From assembly GCF_000350225.1 (NCBI RefSeq), contig NW_005179311.1, positions 1 through 64,000 on the forward strand: a stretch of 64,000 nt of DNA. The letters run 5' to 3'. Position numbers and translations under genes: made by a program. A model generated the notes under the pieces. That model did not search any database and was not told the origin of the DNA. It saw only the letters and a program-made list of their open reading frames with translations. The stretch's first letter is position 1, and each line of letters starts with the position of its first letter. Below, in pieces: positions 48,461 to 60,825 of this stretch. The DNA is from Chondrus crispus. Its lineage: Eukaryota > Rhodophyta > Florideophyceae > Gigartinales > Gigartinaceae.

Positions 48461-49087
48461 ATGAGCAGCAACGTCCAAGGCGCAAGCCAAGAAGTAGTTG
48501 CGAATCATTCTGGAGTACAAAACGCGCAAAGGACCAATCAACTCACAGATGGAAGCACACGACTCTAGCGCGGACTTCAGCTTTCCAACGGTAGGCAGGC
48601 TGGACCTCGCAATCCTTTTGTTGGATATGAAGGGCAGTTTCTGCTCACTGGACTGGAACTAAAGGAAACTATCACGGAAGAGCTCACGCCAACCGAGTTA
48701 GCACACCCTGATGTAGTAATCAACCCAGAGATGTACAAGCGCCTGCGTCTCTTTTTGGAATACCGTGGCATATCATGTGATGCAACAGGAGGCTCTGGCA
48801 GATTGATCCCACGTCGCTTCATCTGCGCACTATTCGAAAGCGGCCATGAACAAGAGTTTATGAAGGCCCCATCTCGCTATGACGCTGTCAAAAGGGAATA
48901 TGATGTAATTATTACTACATCTTCTTCCCCACGCTACAGTGACAGAAATCCAACTCTTTTCGCAGCAGATTATCAAACCTCGCCGCGAGACTTACAGTTT
49001 GGCGAGACTGCTAAAGGAAAAATATCAAATGTCTTCGCTGCCAACTTTCGAACTAACTCGAATAAGTTCACGGATGCACTTGAAGAG
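48461..49087 (+). mobile_element. Older retroelement remains, left piece (gag-like)
   Basis: Gag-like coding DNA (for example LFLEYRGISCDATGG and SNVFAANFRTNSNKFTDALE) read on the plus strand and cut by the chromovirus that begins at 49088. Its continuation lies beyond that element. Broken, with several interruptions. Family not certain; it has gag and protease parts only within this window. Confidence 0.6.
49083..49087. repeat. Target site duplication AAGAG, left
   Basis: AAGAG directly before the left LTR, matched by AAGAG at 60821-60825 directly after the right LTR: a 5-bp duplication as made by Ty3/Gypsy integrases. Confidence 0.85.
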
Positions 49088-49758
49088 TGTGGGATAACTC
49101 CTCTCCGCCCTGGGTTGGGTTAGAGGCGGAGGCTATAGCGAGGGAGCACGCGGCGTGGACGCGACGCGCTAATTGAACCGATCAGACGAGCTCGCGAAAA
49201 GGGAGTGGCTCACTGGCCGGTTACGCGCAGTCGCCCCGTGGTGCGTGAACGGGAGCGACCGGTAACGGGTTAGAAGCCAGCGCGCGCGATGGAGAGCCGA
49301 AACGGACGTATATAGGCGCGGAAGGGACGGGGGCGAGCTTGCCCCAGTTTACCGGTAGGGACGGGTGTCAGGTCTTAACCCCTCAGAGGGACGCCTCGGA
49401 CACCTGTCCCAGTACAGTAGTACAGTACCTGCCGCCTAGTGTGTGCCGGGTACTGTACACAATTTAAAAAGCTGGAGCCATAATTACTACTACCGCACGG
49501 ACGCTGCTACTACACGTGTGCATTACTGTACACGCGTGTTGCTTACAGACTACCGCACGGACGACACGTGTGCTAACGCGCACACGTAACACGCGTAGAC
49601 TACCGCACGGACGACACGTGTGCTACTGTACACGTGCGCCACGCCACGGCCAGTTGGTCAACGCGCGCGCTCCCTACACGTGGGCACACCCGCCCACGTG
49701 TGCACCGTGCACGGCCGCACGGTTAATAACCTCCCCGCGCGCGCGACGGTCGTTATAC
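49088..49758 (-). repeat. Left LTR (3' LTR in element sense)
   Basis: About 671 bp, about 98-99 percent identical to the right LTR. In plus orientation it begins TGTGGGATAACTCC and ends GTCGTTATACTA. A TATATA-bearing segment near 49308-49316 and many ACACGTGT blocks are shared by both copies. Confidence 0.92.
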
Positions 49759-49955
49759 TAGGTCTTTCTCGCAAAGATTGGGAAACTACGCAATGACGGG
49801 TGAGGTGTATATTGTTTGATTGGCATCAGATGGGACTAACGCTTACAATGCGGGACTGAGAATTTGGCAATTAATTAGCACAATTTGTAGCCATTTATTT
49901 TTCGGGTTGGAAGTGATTCTTTACAGAACTATTCAATGGCACTGTAGTCATTGCC

Positions 49956-51229
49956 TCATATATCAGCATCGGGGTTGCGATCTGGCATTCCAGCTCTGTG
50001 CAACTGCAGGGACATGCGCCTCGCACGCTTCCGACGATAGCGCTCCTGGGACTGCCGTCGGCGCTCTACTTGTTCCACACCGATGTGCAGCTGGCGATTT
50101 TTCACACGCTGATATCGATCCAGGTCTTCCTGCCGAAGTGGATGCCAAGTAATGTGCAAATTAGTCAGCGCAGCACATAGCTGAAAAATAGTATCGTAGC
50201 TGCTCTCAGACCACTTCCATTTGCTGGAGACAACTGCCCATAGACCACACGCCCTACTGAACCAGTTCTCTACAATTATCCTGTCTGACGAGATTTTCCT
50301 GTTAAACCGCTCGTCATCGACCGACAGACAGGCATTCTGCGGTTTCTTTTTTGGGCTGGCTAAGCGAACAATCTCTGCTCCGCCCTGGTACCCCTTGTCG
50401 GCCAAAATCGCCCATTGCCTTGGATACTCACCTGCCAACAATCCAAGATCTGTTACATGTCTGTCACTTCTCGCCTTCCTCACATTCACGTCATGAAAAG
50501 CCCTGTTTTCTTTAAACATTTCAAGGTCTGACACTGACCCGGGCACATGCTCTGAACAGCCGATAGCTAAACCATTTGGGAGAACTGAAACCTCCACCTT
50601 GTAGCCGTAGAGCTTATGTTTTCCGGAGAAAAACTTTTTTCCCTCCTGCATGTTGCCACTAGGCCGGTTGCACATCTGAAAAGTGACATCTACAGCGTAG
50701 CGAGCGAACGAAAAGTGCTTGAAAGTAGACTTTTCTTTCAGCATTTCAGTCATGGAGTACAGCTCCCCATTTTGAGCGACAAATGTATCATACAGGTGCG
50801 TAGAAAGCGTGTTCACGAAGCGCATTATGAGTCTTTCGAAGGTGGGACCCTTCAGGGAAAAGAGATTTGCAGCAAATCCCACTGCCCGCCGTGTTTTAGG
50901 GTAGTGAGCGTCATAAACAAGACGTCCTTTGCCGAATGCGGTGACTTGCGCCCTCGACCACAATTGTAGTGGGTTGTGATAAAATCTCTGTAGTTTGCCC
51001 AAATGATTGTGAACTCCTCTGGATCAAAATTGATCATGCTGACAATTGCTCGCCCTCCGCCGCGCTCGTAGAACCGATCAAAGATCGGGCTGTCAGAGTC
51101 GCTTTTTTCATCTGAATCGGAGACGTCAGGCTGAACTGAGAATTTCTCAAGCTCGTTCTGACGCTCCACTGCAGCGTCAGCAAGAATTTGCAGAGCGTTG
51201 GCGGCGTCAGCTGAGGAATAATTCTGCAT
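49956..51229 (-). pseudogene. Harbinger/DDE_4-type transposase inside the chromovirus
   Basis: A DNA-transposon gene in the 3' part of the LTR element. The first stretch, 51229-50852, starts MQNYSSADAANALQILAD and contains RDFITTHYNCGRGRKSPHSA and LFMTLTTLKHGG. The second, 51002-49956, carries the catalytic part: YAVDVTFQMC (first Asp), FSGKHKLYGYKVEV, PGSVSDLEMF, WAILADKGYQG (second Asp) and IVENWFSRACGLW (Glu). These match the DDE_Tnp_4 superfamily of PIF/Harbinger elements. The two frames change at about 50870, consistent with one missing base in a TGGGATTTG context, so one frameshift breaks it. Total coding length is about 420 codons. The terminal repeats of this element could not be found by eye. 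Confidence 0.8.
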
Positions 51230-51699
51230 GTCGGTGTGCCGGAGTCAAGAGAGCAGAGGCCAGAACAGATCAGAGGGGCAGGAGGGGGACAGAGGAGCGG
51301 GTCGGCGTTGCAGGGGGGATGGGGAAGCAGATCGTGGGAGCGAGAGGGGGGTGGAGGAGCGGATCGGAGGGGCAGATGACAGATGGAGGAGCATGTGGGA
51401 GGGGCAGGTTTGGGGATTGTGGAGTGGATTGGGGGGCCGGGGGGTGTGGCGGCTCCGATACGGGCGAAGGGGATGTGTTATTGTCGAAAGACTTGGGCAT
51501 TTGACAAAAGCCTCGGTCAGGGAATGGGGTGGCCTGAGGCTGCTCAATCGGAATAAGCTCATGAAGCTACCACGTAATTGTGGTCGTGCTGCCCCTTGCT
51601 GTAGAATAGCTGCGTACTGAATTATGGCACTGTAAATATGTACTGTTGGAAACGTATCCAATTGTGGATGTATTTTATTGATGATGATTGATTCTTACG

Positions 51700-53170
51700 G
51701 CTCATACCCCATAACTACGTGGAAGGCCTACTACAGACCCCCTTCCTTAGCTTTCGCTACGTCCCCGAAGCGACCACTTCTCCGACCAGCGGCTCCTTTG
51801 CGGTCTCTCTCTTTTCCTCCGCGCGCGATGGGAAGACCGAAGCGCGTGCGTGCGGGCGGGCTTTTCTCCCGCCTCGACTCCGAGCTGGCGGTCGATACGC
51901 CAGCTGTCCCGTCCGAATCGGTAAGCGCGTCGTCCAATTTCCCTCCTGCGAGACGCTCCGAAACCCCTGACTCCCTCCTAACACTCCCCCGAAATTCCCA
52001 ACTCCTCCACCCGCGACGACTTTTCCGTACAGTACCTCCTCCGGAGACCGAGAACGGACGGTCACGACGAAGTCAGCGCCGCGCGCCCATACGGTCCGCT
52101 TTCGAGCCCTGGTCGGGCTCCGGCGTCGAGCCGATCGGCCCATGCGGTACACCCGTGGCGACGCCAACACGGCGAGGCTCCGCGGGCCACCGAGTTGGCC
52201 GAACCCGCGCTCGCGCGGTTTAATTCGTCCGATGCGGTGCGCGTGCCCACGGCGTACAGTGCGCGACCCAAAGTCCTCGCCGCCGTCCCCCGCCGGGCTG
52301 GACGGGGGCCGACACTGTCGCCCGGGCGGTTCTTCACCGCCGCAGCGCACCAGCTCGCTTGGACAACAGCGCGCGCAAGTTCCGTACGGTCGGTTTGGGA
52401 TGAGAATCCCCGTCTTCGCACTCCTGCCCCGAAGGGCTGGCCAATTTTCATAAATCCGCCCTTGTTTTCCGTCCTTTGCGGCCGAAGTCGGCCACAGAAG
52501 GGCACCGATACGTGCGCCAGAACTTCCCTCGTGCGCTGGCAGCGATTCGCGCGCATCAACCGATCGGAATGTCCCTTTTCTGCGACCTGTCTCCCAAAGC
52601 GTCATTTGGAAACTAAAAGAAACCAAAAGAAACCGAAAGAAACGGGAAGAAACCGATTTGGTTTCCAAATATGTCCGAATGCGGTTTTCCCGAGGCGACA
52701 CTACCGGACGCGGAATGCTCCCAGTAGTGCGATGCCGTTGTCAGAAACGGGCTACGATTTTTTCCCGCAGCGTGGGAGGGAAAAACATAGCCCAAATCGC
52801 GACTAAATTAAAAAGCCGGCGAACGCGATACATTTCAATACGAAGTACCGGTTCCCGGTACAGTTCTACATTTCCATAGGCGTGTGCGAGCGCGATCATC
52901 CGAACGGTGCGGCCAGGCGTGGCTGATAGCTATCCGCGTGGACGCTTGAGAGAAATTCCGATTGTGGACCACCCTCCCGGAGGGTTGGCCAATTTTGGAA
53001 GAATCTGCGTCCATTTGCGCCGGATCCATCCGGTACGAGCTGCCTCGCGGTGGGCAGTCGCACGCGGCTGGCTGCCGGGGCTGCATAGCACGTGCGCGGC
53101 TTGTTTTCCCCAGAGGCTTTTGCGCGAGCGAGCGTCCGAGCGGTGCGACCGAGAGCGGCCGAGACATGCG
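51700..53170 (-). other. Chromovirus 3' non-coding region with short tandem repeats
   Basis: GC-rich internal DNA of the LTR element between integrase/chromodomain and the DNA transposon. A run of 10-bp units (GAAACCAAAA-like) lies at about 52609-52660. Sequence blocks around TTGGCCAATTTT recur at about 52438 and 52986. No separate gene is supported. Confidence 0.6.
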
Positions 53171-53199
53171 CTACGCATGCACGCTTGATCCTTGTTGGC

Positions 53200-54500
53200 G
53201 CGAGCGCCAATACCGGTCGATAAACGGCTGCGGAAGCCCATCGGCGGGCTCGTAGGTGTCGTCCGAAGCGGTATATCCATACCACCGGACCTTGTAGTCG
53301 ATCCCGCCGCGCATAGTACGGTGTCCGACAATGCTGTCAACGACGTACTCCGCTCTTGGCGTTGCGGCTTGTGCGTCCGATTCGGTCGATGGGGCCAGGG
53401 TGACGGTATCCCCCCGCCCGCACGGCATCTTCGTAACGCGGTCGATGCTCCCGCGATTTTCCACGCCGACCTGCGCGATGAGGACCGTGGTGTCCATAGC
53501 GGAGCGCACGCGAAACGGACCCTCTGTCCTTGGTAGAAGTTTGACAGAGAGCTCGTCCGTTCCGGTCGTACCTTGCGCACGCGTGCGTCGCTCGACGCTT
53601 GTCAACGGGCGGGGCGGGCGATCGACGTAGACAAAATCGCCCGCCACAATGACCTGACGGAAGCGGACCTTCTTGTCAAAATCGTCCTTGTACCGCTTTT
53701 GCGATGCGTTTAATTTCGTCCGAGCGCGGTCGGGAGCGTCGCCAAGCTTGCGCAGCGTAGCGCGCTTGTACTGCACCGGGGTCCGCGGGTCTTCTCGATG
53801 GGTCCCCGCGTCCTGCGGCACAGTACGGGGGAGGATTAAACCGGACGGTGGCTGCGTTAACACCAGGTCGAACGGAGTCGTCTCCGTCGACCGGTGGACC
53901 TGCGTATTGTACGCGAAGGTCAGCGGCTGCACGTAGTCGTCCCAATCGTGCTGGTGCTCCTCCACGTAGTGCCGGAGGCGTTGCACCAGCGTGCGATTGA
54001 ACCGTTCGGTCTGCCCATTCGACTGGGGGTGGTAGGCCGTCGTGAGATAATGCCGCACCCCCAGGAGGGCGCATACCGCGTCGAAGAATTTCGCTGCGAA
54101 CTGAGGGCCATTTTCGGTTAGTACGTAGCGCGGCGCTCCGTAAACGTAGACCCAGTTGTCCAAAAACGCATTTGCGACGACCGAAGCGGTTGTGGTCCGG
54201 AGCGGGATACTGCGCGTTAGCTTGGAGAACCGGTCGGTAATTACCAACACGTGTTGGTTTCCGTGCGCGGTCTTGGGCAGGGGCCCCAGGAGGTCCATCG
54301 CGACAAACTCCAAGGGGCCCGCCGCTGGGAACAGCTTGAGATCCTTTTGGTTCTTGACAAGCGTCCCGCGGGTCGCAGCACACGAGGTGCAATTCCGTAC
54401 GGTCGAAAACGGGTCGCTGGCCATGTGTGGCCAGTAGTACTCCCTGCGAAGGGTGCAGTACATACGCGTCGCTCCTGGGTGACTTGGCAACCTCGGATGG
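53200..54500 (-). other. Chromovirus integrase and chromodomain region
   Basis: Part of the fossil. The zinc-binding H2C2 region lies near 54364-54500, the integrase core near 53824-54290 (for example FVAMDLLGPLPKTAHG), and the chromodomain near 53209-53359 (EYVVDSIVGHRTMRGG, then YKVRWYGYTASDDTYEP). The chromodomain is thought to guide integration toward heterochromatin in this family. Confidence 0.9.
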
Positions 54501-54849
54501 TGTGCCAGGTACATTACCCGGGGGCGCAACCTAGTCGGTACCACGCGCTGCAGGGTCCCGTCCAGCGGGGACGTCCTCACGAGAAATCTGTAACGGTCGA
54601 TGTCAAACTTCGAGTTCGGCGTCCCGACGGTTTCCGCGGCGAAGCGACAGAAGGCGTCCTCAGCTTGTTCGCGTATAAATTCCTCAACCGAGATGGACGC
54701 AGCGTCGCGTTCCTCGGGAGTTATCGCGAGCGCGTGACAATCGTCCGGACGGTCTTGCGGCGGGTCCCCGTGCACATTGTCCAGGAGGGCCTCGCTGCCC
54801 TCATCGTACTGGACCACGAAGCACGGAACCTCATCATCGACCGGTTCGG

Positions 54850-56200
54850 TGTCTCCTCCGTCGATACGTAAGCGCGATACGCCGTCCGCGAGTTGGTGCT
54901 TGACGCCTGGGCGGTACTGTACCTCGTAGTCGTACTCGGCCAAGCGCAGGCGCCAGCGAGCGAGCCGACCGGAACTGTCCGCTAAATTGAGGACCCAGCG
55001 TAGGGCCTCGTGATCCGTGCGGAGGTTGAACGCGCTTCCGTATAGGTACGGCCGTAGGGTGAGGATGCTCCACACTACGGCCAAGCATTCCTTTTCGGTA
55101 GTCGTATAATTGCGCTCCGCGTCGGTCAACGCGCGGCTCCAATATCCGATCGGTCGAGTACCTCTATCGGGTTGCTCCTGAAGGGCGCAACCCACTTGGT
55201 GTCCGCACGCGTCGGTGTCCAGCGTATATTTCCGTCCGTAGCGGGGCAGCGCGAGGATTGGCGGCGACACGAGGCGCCGCTTCAATTCCTCAAACGCCGC
55301 GTATTCCGCATCGGTTAATATCTCGAACTCGTAGGACTGATTCTTGCCGGTCTTCTTATTCAGCGGCGCGCCGATCTTCGCGAATCCTTTCACAAACCGT
55401 CGGTAAACGTTGCACATCCCGAGAAAGGATCGCAGTTCCGTTTGGTTCGTAGGCACGCGCGCGCGCGCTCGATCGCGGTGACGTTGCGTCGCTCTACCTC
55501 CAACCGTCCCGGACGGATGACGTGCCCGAGATAGGTTACGGAGGTGTCGAAAAATGCGCACTTCGCCAATCCTAGCGACACGCCCGCGGTATGTAGAAGC
55601 CGTAGTACCTCGCGCACGTGCGCCATATGTTCCGTAACGGTGCGCGAGTAGACGATGACGTCATCGAGGTAGACCGGCGCGGTCTCCCATTTCACGCGGG
55701 ACAGGATGATGTCGACCGCTCGTTGAAATGTCGCCGGCGCGTTTTTGAGACCGAACGGCATGCGTAGAAAGCCGTACAGGCCCGAATGCGACGCGAACGT
55801 AGTTTTATCGCGGTCCTCCTCGGCGATCTCCACTTGCCAATACCCGCTATTACAGTCTAGCGTGGTAAAGACAGTGGCGTCGCCGAGCGAGTCGATACAT
55901 TCGTCCATGCGCGGTAGTGGGTAGGAGTCGCGAACCGTAACGGCGTTTAGCTTGCGATATTCCACGCAGAACCGCATGGTCCCGTCCTTTTTAGGGACGA
56001 AGACCACGGGGCTCGGCCACTCGGCCGATGTCGGTTCGGTGACTCCCGCGCGCAGCATGCGGTCGAATTCCTTCTTCTCCTTCTCGCGCGCGATGGGTTC
56101 GGCTCGGTAGGGTGCTTGGTAGATCGGCTTCGCACCGGGCTTCAGCTCGATGCGATGCTTCGTAGCATCGATCTTACCCAAGTGGCGGGACCACATGTCC
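54850..56200 (-). other. Chromovirus reverse transcriptase and RNase H region
   Basis: Part of the fossil. Reverse transcriptase lies near 55590-56150 (PLPRMDECIDSL, FGLKNAPATFQRA, VYLDDVIVYS) and RNase H near 54919-55260 (LDTDACGHQVGCALQE). The domain order RT, RNase H, integrase is the Ty3/Gypsy order. Confidence 0.92.
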
Positions 56201-57089
56201 TTGAACTCGGACAGCATGTCCATAATTTCCGACCAGACGGTACTGTCTTCTGCACCAATATGGACGTCTTCTTCCCACGAGCGGGTCTTCTCCGCGTCCG
56301 TATCGGTCTGCTCATCCGTGTTAGAAGGATTGCCGCTGTGGGCGTCGTCCGTTTCCGGTTCTTTGCGTCGCGCGCCTCCTCCCGTAGCGGTGGTGGATTT
56401 AATTCTGCCATCGTCCGTAACGGGTCCTTCTCGTCGCGCACCTTCCCCCGCGGGTGAGGAATTAATCCTGCCTTCGTCCGTAGCGGATTCTTTGCGACGC
56501 GCGTATCTTTCCGTAGCGGTGGAGGATTTTATTCTGCCAACGTCCGTAACTGGTTGTTTGCGTCGCGCCTGTTCCTCCGTAGCGGTCGAGGAATTATTTT
56601 TGTTCCCTCCCCCTTCCTTAGCGTCGGCCTCTCCGGGGGCCGACACGCCAAGTGTCAGGATGTGTGTGGGGGATGGCAACGCGAGACCCACAACGGTATG
56701 CTTGGGGACGTGGAGCGCGCGGTTTCCGAAGTTGCTAACGAGCACCGTAAACGGCTCGCCCGGGAAGAGGTCCATGACCCCCTGGGCCATCAGGCCTAAA
56801 TTCTTATGCGCCGTTTTCGGGTGGTTTTGCAGGAATCAAAGCCCCCCAACCGGTGTTGCGACGCATACCATCGCTTGGGTCATCGGGGGTATCGTGACCC
56901 CCTTGACCACGCGAATTTTCCGTGACGGTACGTTCGTCGGGAACTGCGCGCGCTTCCGGTCGGCCGAATTTTCCTCCTGCGGGAGCTGCCGCGACGGTCC
57001 CCTCGAGGCCATCTTGCGGTCGTGCCTCGAGGGAGTGACTCCCGTCAGCGCTACGGACGCCGCATGATGGAACAGCACCTTCCTCTGCG

Positions 57090-57380
57090 GTGGCAGGATC
57101 GCCTTCACGTGGCGATCCAGGAACGTGGTTCCGAGGATACAGTCCACCGCAAGGTTGGTGACGACCAAGACCGGTACGCGCGCGACGAACTCACCAATCC
57201 GGACGTACAGCTTGAGCTCGCCGAGGGCCTTCATCGACCTATTCGAAGCGTCGATGAGCGGCCGGCTCCGCGCGGACTGGATGGCAGCGCGCCACGGTTC
57301 TGCCACACAGCGTAGGTGTATTAGATTCGGGCCGGCGCCCAAATCTAGAACCGGCGTGATGGTGCGCATCATCGCGCATC
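57090..57380 (-). other. Chromovirus protease region
   Basis: Part of the fossil. An aspartic-protease-like segment (PVLDLGAGPNLIH, ILGTTFLDRHV) lies between the gag-like region and reverse transcriptase. Confidence 0.75.
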
Positions 57381-57699
57381 GATGTCCGACCGTTGCGGTG
57401 ACCTTATAATTTTGCTTCTTGAAGAAGCAAATTGCCGCTTCGTCCGTTCGGCTCTGCGATTGCGCGCGTACCGAAGCGGTCGACGGGGTGCCTTGTTTAT
57501 TGAGGCTTGGCACGGGGAGGATCGTCGACCCCTCTACGCGTCCGCCCCGGCTTCCCCCGTCAACCCAAGGTCCTCGGGCCCCTCGTCCGTCAGCGGTAAC
57601 GCGGGTTCTTCCGATTGGACGGTCTCGCGCGGCTCGACCACTTTGATGCTTTTGGAGCCTGCGCACGCGAATTTCGCCACGCAGTCGGCGGTTGACGCT

Positions 57700-59856
57700 C
57701 GAACGGCGAGCCTGGGCGGAGACCTTGGCGGATCCGAAGCTTTTGATAATTGGCCTCGCGGGCCTGCAAAAGCTTCGACCGCAGCGCGCTATCCGCCACC
57801 ACAGGACATTGCTCTTGTTTGTGGGTCAGGTCCAGGCAGAACCGACACGGCGGGGGTCCAGGTAATCCTTGGTTGAAGACCCGGACCCCCTGGTTCTGTA
57901 CTGGCCTTCCGTACGGATGTGCGCGCGCGTCACCGTGTTGGGCGGGCGCCATCGGTGCGCCCGCCGGGGACGAGGCAGGTGACGGATGGTAGCTAGTCGG
58001 CGGCGAGCTAAGCGAGCTCGGCGTCGCCGACTGGTCCGTCACCGCCAGTATCTCCTCTGTTTCGGTTCCGCGCGCTGTCGGGAGTTCAGATAGGGACTCG
58101 ACTGACAGCACGGGCCTTGTCCGCGCGTTGCGCGTGAATCTTCTCACCGAATCGGACGGTGCTTGAGGCGACGCGAACGAGGTCGCCTGTCTTCGGGCCG
58201 AGCGGTGCGTCTCGCCTATCGCTTGCGCGTAACGTGCCACCGCTTGGTATTCCACGCCCGGATGTGTCGCGAGATAATTCCGCACCTGCGCGCACGTCGC
58301 TGGCAGAAGTCCCTCAACGAAAAGGGACTTCAAGCGTCTGTCCGAAAATACGGTGCCGCAGCGCAACGCCTTGTCCCACAACTGGTTACTGTACACCTCC
58401 TCCGTCATATTAGAGCTCTGACGGAAGGAGGTGACATCACCGACCGCTTCGGAAATAACTTCGTCCGTCGCGTACGTGCGTAATAAAAGTTAACAACTTC
58501 CGCGTAGGTTTCGAGCATATCGCGCTGCTCTGCATCGACTGCCATGGTGTTCCCGTGTAGCCTGGACTGAAGCAAGGCGTGAGCCTGCCCAGTCAAATAG
58601 AACTGGAAACACCATACGGCCGCGCCTTCGCTGACCCCACTGTGGTCGCAGGCCATCTTGAAGCGCGCGAGAAAGCCTAGCACCGCGATTGGATCTTGAC
58701 CACCGAATGTGTGGGTTTTCAGCTGGACGTCCAACTTCTTCCGATAACGGTTAACTCGCCGCGCGGTACTCGCGTCGTAGCTCGGGCTGTGATTTTCCAG
58801 CCTATACGTGCGGTAGTCGACGGCCTTGGTGAACAGGTCGTTCAGCGGCCTGATCACCGGCAACCGTTTCGGATCCCGCCTCGGGGCAGACCGGCGGTCT
58901 CTGCCCCTGCGATGGCGGTCTCCTTCTCCGCCGGGGCTACTGTAGCCCTCCGGATCGGAGTCTTCTCGCCGGAACCGACGTCGGTCGCGCGCATTGCGAC
59001 CTCCGCGGTCGCTTCTGCGCGATCCGTCCGACTCGGTGTCCTCGTCATCGGAGGGGTATCCACCTTTTCCGGCATCGCGGTATCGCGTATAGCGTCCTTC
59101 GCGGTTATCATCGGAGGGGTAACCGACCCCTCCGGCATCGCGGTATCGCGCGTAGCGTCCGTCGCGGTTCTTGCGCGTCGCCCTGTGGCGACGTCTTGTG
59201 TCTTCTTCCTCGGAGGGGTTTTCTGTACCCTCCGAGGTGTAGCCTTGAGCGCCGAGTGCGCTTCTTCTGCTCGACCGATACGGCTGTTGCTTTTCTGTCG
59301 CGAAGCGCCCCAGGCGGTTTTCTGTCCCGCGGGGGCCAGCCGTATCGGCGAGTACAGGAGGGCCATTTTCTGTGGGCCCTCCTGTAGCACCATAAATTGG
59401 CGGGAGGTAAATGGTCTTACCCTCCGGGTGAGGCGCCTTTGTACCGATCCCGGGTGCGGCGCCGATCAGTTCAGCGTGCGTTAGCGTAGAATTCGGAGCG
59501 GTTGAGTCGCGCTGCGCTCGTGCGTCGACTCCTGCTCCGGCGAAGGTCGTGGCCAGACGATTGGCCACGGCGGAGCTGATCGCTCCCTTTAGAGCCGTGC
59601 CGGACGGAGATTCTTCATCCACAGTGGTGAGCGCGGTCACCACCTCGCATTGTACTTGAGCGGGTAGAAGTTCGTCGAAAAGCAGTGGTATCGCGCTGCG
59701 TACGTGCGCGTCCACAAGCGCGGGCACCGTTCGGTCGAGGCATACGCGCGCTACCTGGGGGAGTTCCGTAGCGAGGAACTCCTCGACCCAGGCCTGGATG
59801 CGCGGCTGAATCGCGTCGACCATCCATTGGACGCGATTCTCAGTGCCTGCCGACAC
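57700..59856 (-). other. Chromovirus gag-like region with internal repeat
   Basis: Part of the fossil, coding a basic, Arg/Asp-rich gag-like protein. A roughly 60-bp unit, translated as RYRDAGxxGYPSDD, is present about twice near 59040-59165. A Cys/His stretch (CRFCLDLTHKQEQCPV, near 57850) resembles a nucleocapsid knuckle. Confidence 0.75.
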
Positions 59857-60146
59857 GGCCGGCGTAACATCCGATGCGGACGCTCACGTGCGGACCGGTC
59901 GCGGTGGCGGTCGCAGCAGGGCTTCCGAGTTTTCCACCCGGGGGCGCGGTGCGCCACGGCCACTGCGGGTGCTCAGACGCCCGGAGGCGGAGTCTCCCCT
60001 TCTTCTGGTCGGTTCATCGTCGAATACGCTTCGCGATCGACGCGGTGATTTCTCAACCTTTTCCGTCCGTACGGTTCTGCACGCGATCGAGCGACTACGC
60101 GTGCGGCTCAACCTCTAGAGTTATCCCCTCCACATGAGTACCAAAA

Positions 60147-60820
60147 TGTGGGATAACTCCTCTCCGCCCTGGGTTAGGTTAGAGGCGGAGGCTATAGCGA
60201 GGGAGCACGCGGCGTGGACGCGACGCGCTAATTGAACCGATCGGACGAGCTCGCGAAAAGGGAGTGGCTCACTGGCCGGTTACGCGCAGTCGCCCCGTGG
60301 TGCGTGAACGGGGGCGACCGGTAACGGGTTAGAAGCCAGCGCGCGCGATGGAGAGCCGAAACGGACGTATATAGGCGCGGAAGGGACGGGGGCGAGCTTG
60401 CCCCAGTTTACCGGTAGGGACGGGTGTCAGGTCTTCACCCCTCAGAGGGACGCCTCGGACACCTGTCCCAGTACAGTAGTACAGTACCTGCCGCCTAGTG
60501 CGTGCCGGGTGCTGTACACAATTAAAAAGCTGGCGCCATAATTACTACTACCGCACGGACGCTGCTACTACACGTGTGCATTACTGTACACGCGTGTTGC
60601 TTACAGACTACCGCACGGACGACACGTGTGCTAACGCGCACACATAACACGCGTAGACTACCGCACGGACGACACGTGTGCTACTGTACACGTGCGCCAC
60701 GCCACGGCCAGTTGGTCAACGCGCGCGCTCCCTACACGTGGGCACACCCGCCCACGTGTGCACCGTGCACGGCCGCACGGTTAATAACCTCCCCGCGCGC
60801 GCGACGGTCGTTATACTACA
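60147..60820 (-). repeat. Right LTR (5' LTR in element sense)
   Basis: About 674 bp. In plus orientation it begins TGTGGGATAACTCC and ends TTATACTACA, giving TG...CA ends. AAGAG follows at 60821-60825. Confidence 0.93.
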
Positions 60821-60825
60821 AAGAG

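Larger units (their letters stand above)
49088..60820 (-). mobile_element. Ty3/Gypsy chromovirus, LTR retrotransposon fossil
   Basis: 11.7 kb between AAGAG duplications, with LTRs of about 672 bp at both ends. The element reads on the minus strand: gag-like region, protease, reverse transcriptase, RNase H, integrase and a C-terminal chromodomain, which places it among chromoviruses. After the 5' LTR (right side) a TGG-initial primer-site candidate follows within a few bases. The two LTRs differ at about eight positions plus one single-base indel by eye (about 1.2 percent), so the insertion is young. The coding part is divided into about five open stretches, so roughly four interruptions, some of which could be the read-through or frameshifting known in the family. 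It also holds a DNA transposon near its 3' LTR. It sits inside an older retroelement. Confidence 0.93.

Noticed and set aside
51757-52701. 314-codon minus-strand frame in the chromovirus 3' region
   Set aside because: Low-complexity, repeat-linked translation with no domain; treated as non-coding fossil DNA.
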